From Verrucomicrobia bacterium UBA3841 (lineage in GTDB: Bacteria > Verrucomicrobiota > Kiritimatiellia > RFP12 > UBA1067): a DNA stretch of 64,000 nt. The notes beneath the pieces were generated by a model. That model worked only from the letters and a program-made list of their open reading frames with translations, did no database searches and had not been told where the DNA came from. Shown here one piece after another: positions 25,388-33,772 of this stretch. The DNA is taken from positions 5,232 through 69,231 of the forward strand of contig DGHT01000043.1 of NCBI GenBank assembly GCA_002392765.1, read 5' to 3'. Both the position numbers and the translations under genes were made by a program. Positions within the stretch are counted from its first letter, which is position 1, and each line of letters starts with the position of its first letter.

Positions 25388-25419
25388 AAAAAAATGCCTC
25401 CCGCTAAATCGCGGGAGGC
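25388..25419 (-). terminator. Intrinsic terminator of the giant surface-protein gene
   Basis: Read on the minus strand, a perfect 9-bp stem (GCCTCCCGC with GCGGGAGGC, 25396-25404 and 25411-25419) with a 6-nt loop is followed by ATTTTTTT. It lies about 55 nt after the stop codon of the gene at 25474. Confidence 0.85.
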
Positions 25420-25422
25420 ACA

Positions 25423-25466
25423 GGGAGGGAACCACTCCTCCCCTCAGGGCGGGAACCACTCCGCCC
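25423..25466. repeat. Two tandem hairpins with identical loops and covarying stems
   Basis: Stem GGGAGG/CCTCCC (25423-25428, 25437-25442) and stem GGGCGG/CCGCCC (25447-25452, 25461-25466) both enclose the same 8-nt loop GAACCACT. The A-T to C-G change is compensated on both sides. They lie between the surface-protein stop codon and its terminator, so they would be in the 3' UTR. Confidence 0.75.
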
Positions 25467-25473
25467 TAAATCG

Positions 25474-28400
25474 TCACTTAGCGCCGATGCCGATTTCAGC
25501 CTTGAACCTGTGGACGCCGGTTCCGAGCGAAGCAGGATCGATGACGATCGTCTTTCCGGCGCCCTCGCCGCTCGTCTGGCCAGAGACGTCGTTGGAGCCT
25601 TCTTTGATGGCGACATCGACATCGACATTGCCGGCGGGCGTGATCGCATCGCCATTCGCCTTTGTCAGAGACAGCTCAATCTTTCCTTCGCTCGTCGGCG
25701 CGGCATTCACGATGGGAGCATCGTTCTTGCTGGTTGGATTGAGTCCGAGCGCATAGCTCTCGAAGTAGTTTAGACCGTTGTCGCACGTTCTTTCAGCAGT
25801 CGGGCTGATCAACGCCTGAACCGCGGAAGCCTTCTCACCGGCGAGGTATTCGCTGACGAAATCGGCCGAAACCGCAACGTTCGTCACATTCCCTTCCGTT
25901 CCGACGTCGGCCATGTATCCGGTCAGGAGGTTCGCGCCTTCGATAGACACGAAGGAGCCGCTGCCGTTGTACTGGACCTGCCTCATGCCGGAGGCGCCCT
26001 TCGCGAGGTCGAAACCGGAGACGCCCGCCGCGTTTGTCAGCGAGTAGACCGTCTCGTCCTTGCCGATCGTCACGTAGAACTTCTGGACGCCGTAATCGAT
26101 CCTGAGGCCGACGGTATACCGCTGCTCGTCTTCAGGCGCTCCAAGGCCGTTGTTGCCGACATCGACCCACGCGGGGCCGGCGGTATAGACCTGGAACGTA
26201 TTGCCGGATTCGCCGGCGTTGATCCTCAGCGCGGCCTGTGCTTCAGGATCGACTGCGGCCGCAGGATTTGCCGCGCCGCCGAATGCGACGACTGTCGACA
26301 CTGTCACCACGTCGCCCGTCGACACTCCTGTCGCGGCATAGATGTTCGTTCCGGAGAAGGAGGCGTAGTCGTTGTCGCCGTAAACCGGAGTCACCGCCGC
26401 CCCGTCGCCGTCGGTCCAGGATCCGACACCGGTCGCGGTCTTGTTGTAGAGCATCCATCCGCTTCCGTCGACGACGGTGCCCTTCTTCTGATCCGACGTG
26501 CCGCTCGTACCGCCTGTCGCCGCACCGGTCGCCGTGATCGTATACGCGACGCCGCTGCCAAGCTCCGTATTGCTTACGTCGACATTTTCGAACGTAACCG
26601 TACCCGCGCTCCCGGCATCGGCAACGTAATCCTTGCCCTGAACTGTGAGCGTGTACGTACCCGCGCCCCCGACCGTCGCCGTCACATCGGCATTCGTATA
26701 CGACGCATAGTATTCGAACGTCACATCAGAGATGGAGGCATTCTGGACGGTAGCGACCGAATACGTCGATCCCGTAAGTTTCACATACGAATTCGCGACC
26801 GTCGTCGTAGGCGTAGGCGAGAGCGTCACATCCGTAAGAGATATTGTGTCGTTCGCTCCGAGCGTTATCGGGCTTGCAGATGTGATAGAAGCCTGGACGC
26901 CAGTAAATGTCACAGCACCGCTCACCTGCAACCCCGCAACAGAAACAGTCGTGACCGTGATTGAAGCGCTGCCGTTGACTGCGGCCGTATCCACGGACGA
27001 AGGCGAGCGAGAAGCCGTCGCACCGCTTGCAGTTCCTACAGCCCAGTTTGCCCGCTTGTTCCAGACATTGTCGGTATTGCCAGTCCAGACATAAGTCGTG
27101 GGCTTTTCGGATTTCGTATAGGTGACGATGCCGTTCGCATCCGCGTCTCCCTCGTTCAATTCGTATTCCGTAGAAGCAAGCGTCACGTCAACAGTCGCGT
27201 CGTTCAAGCACTTGACCTTTACAGACAATACGCTCCATGCCGTCTTTGCCGGATTGACCGTAACTACAACACCGGCACCAGTATAGACTTCAAAATAATC
27301 GTAGATAACGTTCCCCAGTATGTGTTCGTCAATATCGTCGAAAGCGAGCTGCGCGGTCTTGAAATAGACTTTGCTCGAATCGGTTTTGACGATCGCCGCC
27401 TGACACATGGCGAGGATATTGTTGTTTTCGGTATCGACATAATACCCGGCGGGGCAGGTCGCGTTCGGGTCGAGAATCGTGACTTCTTCGTACGTATGGT
27501 TGTCCGCGACCGCCGCGTCGATCGCCTCCTGGATCGTTTCGTAATCCTTCCCGCCGTACGATGCCACATACGTTGAGAACGAAACCTTGAGCGCGTTGCC
27601 ATCGACCGAGAGCTTGCCGCTCTGACCGCTTGCAAGCGCGAACGTCGAGTCGTCGAGACCCGATGCGGTCATGAGGACTTTCGTGCCCGTCTGCTTGAGC
27701 GCGGAGACATCCACCGTCACCTTACCTTCGGCGGGGCACGTCACCGTGCCGCTGACGGCAAGACCGTTCTCATCGCTCGCGAACGCCTTGAACGTCGAGC
27801 CGGCATTGAACGTCAAAGCCCCCGTGAGCGTCCCCGTGCCGCCGAACATCCCGGAGACGGTTACAGGGCCCTGCCATGTACCAGTCAAATTGACCGAACC
27901 GTCTACCGTCAAAGCGTCTGTCCAATTGGCCTGATCCTGGGTGCCCGCAAGCGTCAACGTCCCGGTAGTGGAATCACCAGGGGCGACCACTATTGTCGCG
28001 AGACGATCGTCGCCGCCTTTGAAGATGCCGCTCCAAACGCCATCCTTGGCCTGCTTGATTGTGAGCGTCTTGTTGTAACCGCCAAGGTCTGAACGCAGGT
28101 TCTTTGTGCCGGAAAGACTACCAATCACCTTGTTATCCTGTCGGAAAACGATACCTTCCGTTTGTTCTGCAACGATTGAGAGCGTGTCGGCGGGAGAAGT
28201 GTACGGGAATCCACGATATCCAGTGCCGTTGAACTTGATCGTCCCCGTCCCCGTCACGTTGCCATAGTTGTAGGTATTGCTATTGCTCTCGTCCACACTG
28301 CTCGTGCTGGTCAACTCAAGAATGCCAGTATCATTGATGACCATAGGTGTGCCGCCGCCCCATTTGCCGCGGCCCGTTGCCTTGAGCGTGCCATCAACCG

Positions 28401-31400
28401 TAATGCCGGCTGTCGTCCAGAGCGCACCGCCATTTAGGGTTATAACACCGCCTTCATCAACAAACAGTCCGCCCACAGGATTCCACTGCGTGGAGCTCGA
28501 AACTGTGAGAACTCCGCCATCTGCAACTACAAGCGAACCTGACGCGAAAGTCCGTTCCGTTGACGTAGAGCCTACCACGACGCGATTATTCGTGCCGGTG
28601 ACCACAATAACACCAGCGAACTCAGATGCGTCGCCGGTGAAATAGAAGTTGCGGTTGCCGCTGCCACCCGTATTCACCGTAAAAGTGCCGGAGCCGGTAA
28701 GCTTGGCGGGGACGTAGAAAGCACCGCTGGAGTAATTACCATCGACCGTCCAGCCGCTGGAACCGATATCGATGCATTTTACGGCATGAGGGGCGTCGTC
28801 AGGCTTGGTCTGGAAATAACTTGTGGTTCCATTGAGGCGGACCGTCGATTCCGCATTGCCGAAATTCTTGGCACTCCACACACCCATGTTGCAGTCGCGG
28901 AACTCAAACACGCCCGTCCATTTTGTGGAATCCGTGAGGCCGAGCGCCGTAGGCGCAGTAACGTTGCCGTGATTCGTGATGCCGGTGCGCACGAGCGTGC
29001 CGGAGCCTGTTACGGCATTGGTAATTGCATTGTCGGTAGAATACGCCAGCGTGCCTTTAATGCGGAATCCTACGCCCGTTGTCCACGTTTTGCCGGAAGC
29101 GATAGTAGCCGATGCGGTGCTCACAATCTCTATGGTGCCGCTTCCTTCTGTACCGTTGTTTGCTGCAGTATTATCGCCCCCTAAACCGATTCGCTTACCT
29201 GTGACATGGAAAACGCCGGTAAAACCGGAAGCTTCTGTAAACGTGATTAACTGTCGACATCCTGTATTGCCGACATCATAGAATGTTCCAGTACCTTTGA
29301 GCGCACCAAACGTGGTCTTACGCCCGGAATAGCCATTGTTGTTGTACCAAGCGTAGTTGGTGCCATCATCCTCAAGAATCAGAGTCCACGCCAATGTGCC
29401 GGTATCGCACCAGCCGCGAACATTGGTGAACTTGACGAACGAATTGGCATTGCCCCAGTTATTCATGACATTATTGTCGGCATTCCCACTGTCTGTTCCG
29501 ATTACGCCGACTCTTGTGGTATCGCCGCCTGTCCCATAGTTCTTAATCCACACCGTGCCTGTCCAGTTGTCGGAATCAGTCCAACCTTTGTCAGTCGGGG
29601 GAACCTCGACGTCGTATATCGCCGTTCCTTTGCCGATCACGGTCGTCGCGGCAAGACGGGAAGAATTCATCACAATAGCGGAGTTATTTTCGATTTCAAG
29701 GACATCGGTGGTGATTGTGCCCGTGCCATCAAGCGTGAGCGTTCCCGTGCCGCTGATGATGACCTTTTCATATTCCTTGTCGGCATCGACCGTGTACGTC
29801 GTCGCACCTGTGACAGGTATGACGAGCTCCGTATCGCTTACAACGACTTCAACGACCTGGATGGCCGCGAAGCAACCACGGACGGAAGCGGAATTTGCCG
29901 TACCCACGCGATGCGCAACCATAGTGGCGGTCGAGCCGGAAAGAATGCCCGAAACAAGCGTGTTCACGCCCTCGGCGATCGCGTTGGCGCTGTTGCTTGC
30001 GCCAGAGTTGCCCCACGATGTGGTGCCGATCGCCTGGACGCCGTCAACATATGTGAAGTCCGTTCCATTGATTGTATCATAGCCGAACGGCAAATTGTCC
30101 GAATCAGTGGAATGATAGACGATCAAGCGGTAGTTGGCATAGGGAATGCCAGTAATGGTGACGGTCGGTGTAGCCGTGTTACTGCCCGTTGCGCCGCCTT
30201 CATCGACATAGCCATGTAACGGATTGCTGCCGGCGTCGAGACTGCTGCACTGGTGAACGCCCCGGTGTCCAGAAACCGTCACGCTCACGCCCGAAGCGGT
30301 AGAAGCAACGCCTGTGGAATCGATGGAGGCGACCGTGCTGAAGGTCCGCTCGGTGTTATCGTTGAGAATCGTGAAGTTGTTCCAGGACATTCCCGGAACC
30401 GCATAACCGGAAAGACCCACTTCCCCTGCGGTCGTAAGGCCGTTGCCGTTCGTGAAATTGATGTTGATGGAAGGCGTGTAGCCCGTGACGGCACTCGGAG
30501 CGCCATCAACATAATAGAGGACGATGCCGTCCGTGCACTGGACGATTTCGCAGGTGCCGACCGCATCATCAGCAGTGGTGAGCACAGAAGACGTGTTCGC
30601 AATAGTCGCGCCAGACTGGCGCACAGCCGTCACGCCGACAAGCTTCTTGAGCGTTGTGCCGTCGGTGTCATAAACCTTGATAGCGGCGTCGGCGGTGAAG
30701 GTCTTTGTGGAGGAAGTGAAAGAAACGAGCGTCTTGGACGAGACCTGCGAAGTGCCTGTGAGCGTGACGTCGGCCTGTTTGATGACGTGAGCGCCGTTGC
30801 CTGTGACCGAGATGCCGGCATTGAATGCGACGCTACCCGTGCCAGTCAGGTAGTAGTGAAACGGCATTGATGATCCATCGCCGTTACTGGAATCGGAAAG
30901 AGCCTCAGACCAAGCGATGCCACCCATTTTTGCGGAATATAGACTTAGTGGCGACGAGTTTACGAGCTTCGCATTGGCCATATGGCCAATTGTGCATTGA
31001 GATGTTCCATCAACGGTTATCCACATTGGCGTATTATTGCCCTGGAGCTTCTGGAGATTGTTCAGCTTGACATTTGCGCCCTTATAGAGTCCCATCCTGA
31101 GATTCCAGCCCTCAACTGAAAGCCCGGCTGTTATATTAATGCTATTTACGCTGGCATCGAAGAGGATGGGATCCCACAGATTGCTATTTGTGACACCCGG
31201 GACAGCCGAGGGATTGGCACCTTCCGAATTTTGCCAGTACTGTGTGCCGTTCCAGATATGTGTCGTTCCAACGAACTTGTAGGTGTACGTTTCCTCTTTG
31301 CCGGTGACAGGGTTGGTCATTTTAAAACCTGCCCACGCCCCGCCGGCCGCGAGGGCGGCGAGCGCTGCGACGGCGAGGCGCGTTGAAACGGCCTTGGGGA

Positions 31401-31455
31401 GATAACGGGCAATTTTCGCCCACCCCCCTGCGATTCTCTCGATTATGTTTTTCAT
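25474..31455 (-). CDS. Giant secreted beta-helical surface protein (1993 residues)
   Basis: Starts with an extended signal region: a ~24-residue basic/amphipathic part, then RLAVAALAALAAGGAWAG. The long middle consists of Gly/Thr/Ser/Asn-rich repeats with GSGTF, GTGTL and LNG patterns, typical of autotransporter-associated beta-strand or parallel beta-helix passengers. Segments such as YVWTGNTDNVWNKRANW and TDSDNWTG recur as GW/NW-type repeat starts. Near the C-terminus NYFESYALGLNPTSKND matches a segment common in large Verrucomicrobia/Kiritimatiellota surface proteins. No outer-membrane beta-barrel is evident, so it is not a classical type Va autotransporter. GC is lower than in the housekeeping genes. 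Probable adhesin or polymer-binding protein; the ligand is unknown. Confidence 0.75.
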   Translation of the reverse strand: MKNIIERIAGGWAKIARYLPKAVSTRLAVAALAALAAGGAWAGFKMTNPVTGKEETYTYKFVGTTHIWNGTQYWQNSEGANPSAVPGVTNSNLWDPILFDASVNSINITAGLSVEGWNLRMGLYKGANVKLNNLQKLQGNNTPMWITVDGTSQCTIGHMANAKLVNSSPLSLYSAKMGGIAWSEALSDSSNGDGSSMPFHYYLTGTGSVAFNAGISVTGNGAHVIKQADVTLTGTSQVSSKTLVSFTSSTKTFTADAAIKVYDTDGTTLKKLVGVTAVRQSGATIANTSSVLTTADDAVGTCEIVQCTDGIVLYYVDGAPSAVTGYTPSININFTNGNGLTTAGEVGLSGYAVPGMSWNNFTILNDNTERTFSTVASIDSTGVASTASGVSVTVSGHRGVHQCSSLDAGSNPLHGYVDEGGATGSNTATPTVTITGIPYANYRLIVYHSTDSDNLPFGYDTINGTDFTYVDGVQAIGTTSWGNSGASNSANAIAEGVNTLVSGILSGSTATMVAHRVGTANSASVRGCFAAIQVVEVVVSDTELVIPVTGATTYTVDADKEYEKVIISGTGTLTLDGTGTITTDVLEIENNSAIVMNSSRLAATTVIGKGTAIYDVEVPPTDKGWTDSDNWTGTVWIKNYGTGGDTTRVGVIGTDSGNADNNVMNNWGNANSFVKFTNVRGWCDTGTLAWTLILEDDGTNYAWYNNNGYSGRKTTFGALKGTGTFYDVGNTGCRQLITFTEASGFTGVFHVTGKRIGLGGDNTAANNGTEGSGTIEIVSTASATIASGKTWTTGVGFRIKGTLAYSTDNAITNAVTGSGTLVRTGITNHGNVTAPTALGLTDSTKWTGVFEFRDCNMGVWSAKNFGNAESTVRLNGTTSYFQTKPDDAPHAVKCIDIGSSGWTVDGNYSSGAFYVPAKLTGSGTFTVNTGGSGNRNFYFTGDASEFAGVIVVTGTNNRVVVGSTSTERTFASGSLVVADGGVLTVSSSTQWNPVGGLFVDEGGVITLNGGALWTTAGITVDGTLKATGRGKWGGGTPMVINDTGILELTSTSSVDESNSNTYNYGNVTGTGTIKFNGTGYRGFPYTSPADTLSIVAEQTEGIVFRQDNKVIGSLSGTKNLRSDLGGYNKTLTIKQAKDGVWSGIFKGGDDRLATIVVAPGDSTTGTLTLAGTQDQANWTDALTVDGSVNLTGTWQGPVTVSGMFGGTGTLTGALTFNAGSTFKAFASDENGLAVSGTVTCPAEGKVTVDVSALKQTGTKVLMTASGLDDSTFALASGQSGKLSVDGNALKVSFSTYVASYGGKDYETIQEAIDAAVADNHTYEEVTILDPNATCPAGYYVDTENNNILAMCQAAIVKTDSSKVYFKTAQLAFDDIDEHILGNVIYDYFEVYTGAGVVVTVNPAKTAWSVLSVKVKCLNDATVDVTLASTEYELNEGDADANGIVTYTKSEKPTTYVWTGNTDNVWNKRANWAVGTASGATASRSPSSVDTAAVNGSASITVTTVSVAGLQVSGAVTFTGVQASITSASPITLGANDTISLTDVTLSPTPTTTVANSYVKLTGSTYSVATVQNASISDVTFEYYASYTNADVTATVGGAGTYTLTVQGKDYVADAGSAGTVTFENVDVSNTELGSGVAYTITATGAATGGTSGTSDQKKGTVVDGSGWMLYNKTATGVGSWTDGDGAAVTPVYGDNDYASFSGTNIYAATGVSTGDVVTVSTVVAFGGAANPAAAVDPEAQAALRINAGESGNTFQVYTAGPAWVDVGNNGLGAPEDEQRYTVGLRIDYGVQKFYVTIGKDETVYSLTNAAGVSGFDLAKGASGMRQVQYNGSGSFVSIEGANLLTGYMADVGTEGNVTNVAVSADFVSEYLAGEKASAVQALISPTAERTCDNGLNYFESYALGLNPTSKNDAPIVNAAPTSEGKIELSLTKANGDAITPAGNVDVDVAIKEGSNDVSGQTSGEGAGKTIVIDPASLGTGVHRFKAEIGIGAK

Positions 31456-31596
31456 GTCATTTCCCCCTTTGGTTGTTTGAATGGTTTGGTCGGTGGTTGA
31501 AAAATGGTTAAGTTTCCGTGTCGTCGATTTCTCTGTCTAGGAACTCGGTTGGCGTCAAGACGGGGATCTTTGCACTCAACGAAAACAAAACAGACA

Positions 31597-31791
31597 TTAT
31601 CTGGGTCGCCATGTTTCCGTTCCTTTCCACCTGTACCTGTTGTTGCCGTTGCTTTCGGGTAAGTGGTTTAGATGCAACGCCACAGTAGTTGACTTGGCGA
31701 TTGAGCGAGGACAGCCTTCTTCAAGGAACGACGAAAGAACACCCCAGGCCGCGAAACCGCCCGCGCGCATTCCTTTGATCGATGTTTTCAT
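31597..31791 (-). CDS. Possible small leader ORF upstream of the giant surface protein
   Basis: A 64-codon frame with a good upstream Shine-Dalgarno (AAAGGAACGAAAC before the ATG) and a plausible start MKTSIKGMRAGG, on the same strand as the giant gene and 141 nt before it. Its later part is basic and polar and matches no family I know. A second short frame (31508-31612) overlaps its end in another register. It could be a leader peptide, a small secreted-protein remnant or chance. Confidence 0.25.
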   Translation of the reverse strand: MKTSIKGMRAGGFAAWGVLSSFLEEGCPRSIAKSTTVALHLNHLPESNGNNRYRWKGTETWRPR

Positions 31792-32156
31792 GTTTCGTTC
31801 CTTTCTTTAAGCTCTGCCGCTCGGCCGCCGGAACGAAAAAAGTAAACCTCTCTTTCGCATTTCACGCGAGGCCCTGAGAATGCCCTGATGGAAATACCAA
31901 GAGAGGAAGTGCGCTATGCACTTTCCCTGCCAAGGTATCGTCCATCATGAAATTTCTCAGGTTTCGCGCGACGACAGCTTTGCAGTTATGCAAATTGTTG
32001 CGTCCGGGGGTGGAAAAGAGTTGTCGCCTCGCACTAGCAAGACGTTGCTCTTGTCAGTTCCCGAACTATATCACTCCGGACGATTACCATCCAAAGTACT
32101 TGTATTCTATCACATGTCCATCTAAAAAATCAAGAAGTAATTTTCCGGGGTGTGCA

Positions 32157-32204
32157 TCTGCGTTTTTCGCCAGAGCCTATTTGTATCGGGAAACAACTAG
32201 AACA
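32157..32204. repeat. Direct repeat flanking the DUF4143 gene, copy 1
   Basis: A stretch beginning CATCTGCGTTTTT and ending TTTGTATCGGGAAACAA recurs at about 33668-33713 with only a few differences. The two copies lie in the same orientation on either side of the ATPase gene at 32345-33580. Confidence 0.7.
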
Positions 32205-32344
32205 GCCGGTAAAAACAAGTTGTTTCAACTATGTTGTTTCCGATCACCAGAAGGAGAGGCGGTGAATTAAGGAGATGCACCCATTTTTTTGGTGGGCGCA
32301 ACGGGTCTGCGGCCGGACTAAATACGGGATGGAAGGACGTCGCC

Positions 32345-33580
32345 CTACAGAAGGTTCCACGGAATCGCCCAAGTGCCGTCATCGAGCTTGTAGGCGTCGC
32401 CGCCGGCGTAGATGATCGCGCCCGTAGCCGCAGAAGTTCCGTATGTCTCCCGAAACGCGCGGATGCCCCTCATATCGTATGCGTTCAGAGAGTCCTTGCA
32501 CTTGACCTCGAACGGATGGAGTCGTCCGTCGATTTCGAGTACATTGTCAACCTCCGCTCCCGCGTCTGTCCTCCAATGATAGTGTCCAACGGTTCCGGCA
32601 AAGGGGAACAATGCTTTCCTTATTTCGTTTCCCACAAAAGTTTCAAACATCGCTCCCCGTTGCGGCGCCGAAAGAATCGCCTCCGGCGATGACAACCTCA
32701 GCAGATGGGCCATGATGCCAGTGTCTGACAAAAGTCCTTTCGGCTTTCCGCAGATTCTTTTTATCGCATTCCCCTTTAGCGGCGGAAGCTCATGCCACTG
32801 GAACGTCGCCTTGAGAATGGACAGCCACTTCTCGGCCGTTGCTGGAGCAATGCCAATTTCCCGACCGAGTTGCGCCCTATTCACGACCTGGCCGGACAAA
32901 GCCGCGCAGAGAGAGATAAACCGGGCGAATTTGTCCACATCCTCCACGCGCCCGGCGATTCTGACGTCCCTCTCCAGATACGTTAGAATGTAAGATGAAT
33001 GATAACGCCCAACCTGCCTGACCGGAAACCGCACGGCATCCGGCAAACTTCCACGCCAAAGAACTTCCATAAGCGAGCCGCCTGCCGTATTTTCACGGAA
33101 TTGTGCTGAATCCCAGACACCCCCGTTATTCAAAAACCGTGTCAGCAACGGGATCGTTTCACCCACGGAACGGCTGCGTTCCGAAACAGAGTACGACTCC
33201 AATTCAAACACTGTCACTCGACCCGCCATGCTTTCCGCAACCTGTTTAAGCAACAATGGGTTCTGCGATCCGGTCAGCAAATACCGGACTGCATTCCCAC
33301 CTGCATCCATTCGTCTTTTCAGTGCTGGAAATAATTCTGGAGCATATTGCACTTCATCAAGTATCACCGGCGTCTCTATACTTTCGAGGAAAAGGTCCGG
33401 ACTGCTTCTTGCCTGCATGATGTCGCGGACAGGATCAAATGTTATGACGCGAAAATCAGGGAAAAGGTGACGCAACAAAGTGGTCTTGCCTACCTGGCGA
33501 GCACCAATAACAAGAATTGCCTTTGAAAATTCAAAAGAATTCTTTATTTCCCGCTCGATATTGCGTATATTGTATTCCAT
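32345..33580 (-). CDS. ATP-binding protein with DUF4143 (AAA-14 family)
   Basis: A 411-residue protein with an AAA-14 ATPase domain: Walker A GARQVGKTT near residue 26, VILDEVQYAPEL as the Walker B region, and the sensor-like YLLTGSQNPLLL. It ends with a DUF4143 domain (DAGAEVDNVLEIDGR...FEVKCKDS) whose E-VD-EVK pattern resembles PD-(D/E)XK nucleases. Such proteins are numerous in anaerobes and archaea and their function is not known. It is bracketed by direct repeats (32157 and 33668), which suggests it moved or was inserted as a unit, although no transposase is present. A promoter at 33613-33642 serves it. Confidence 0.85.
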   Translation of the reverse strand: MEYNIRNIEREIKNSFEFSKAILVIGARQVGKTTLLRHLFPDFRVITFDPVRDIMQARSSPDLFLESIETPVILDEVQYAPELFPALKRRMDAGGNAVRYLLTGSQNPLLLKQVAESMAGRVTVFELESYSVSERSRSVGETIPLLTRFLNNGGVWDSAQFRENTAGGSLMEVLWRGSLPDAVRFPVRQVGRYHSSYILTYLERDVRIAGRVEDVDKFARFISLCAALSGQVVNRAQLGREIGIAPATAEKWLSILKATFQWHELPPLKGNAIKRICGKPKGLLSDTGIMAHLLRLSSPEAILSAPQRGAMFETFVGNEIRKALFPFAGTVGHYHWRTDAGAEVDNVLEIDGRLHPFEVKCKDSLNAYDMRGIRAFRETYGTSAATGAIIYAGGDAYKLDDGTWAIPWNLL

Positions 33581-33612
33581 CGCTCTTCTTCTGTAAAATG
33601 AAAGTACATTGA

Positions 33613-33642
33613 ATTATATCATATTCAGTTTATGTTTTGCAA
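33613..33642 (-). promoter_or_regulatory. Promoter of the DUF4143 gene
   Basis: On the minus strand TTGCAA (33637-33642), an 18-nt spacer and TATAAT (33613-33618) lie upstream of the ATG at 33580. The leader is about 25 nt and contains an AGAAGAG ribosome-binding site. Confidence 0.6.
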
Positions 33643-33667
33643 GCCACTTTTCATGTGGTGCATTTTT

Positions 33668-33713
33668 TCACATCTGCGTTTTTAGCTAGAGCATATTTGT
33701 ATCGGGAAACAAA
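33668..33713. repeat. Direct repeat flanking the DUF4143 gene, copy 2
   Basis: Matches copy 1 at 32157-32204 over about 45 nt, with substitutions mainly in the centre (CGCCAGAGCC against AGCTAGAGCA). Same orientation. Confidence 0.7.
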
Positions 33714-33772
33714 TACAGGTTTAGACATATTGACCGGAATCTGCAATTGCCTTTGGCGGGCAATCGCTCAAA

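Larger units (their letters stand above)
31456..32344. other. Long leader/intergenic region before the giant gene
   Basis: About 890 nt without a convincing gene. A GAAAGGAACG ribosome-binding-like site precedes a 64-codon minus-strand reading frame (listed separately). A hairpin-like GGAAGTGC...GCACTTTCC lies near 31906-31928. A possible minus-strand promoter, TTGATT - 18 nt - TAGAAT (about 32104-32133), would give a leader of ~640 nt. One copy of a ~45-nt repeat is at 32157-32204. Confidence 0.4.

Noticed and set aside
31947..32270. Plus-strand ORF of 107 codons (possible YidD-like protein)
   Set aside because: It has cysteines and prolines but lacks the YidD motif order. Part of it is the ~45-nt dispersed repeat, which explains its similarity to the frame at 33637.
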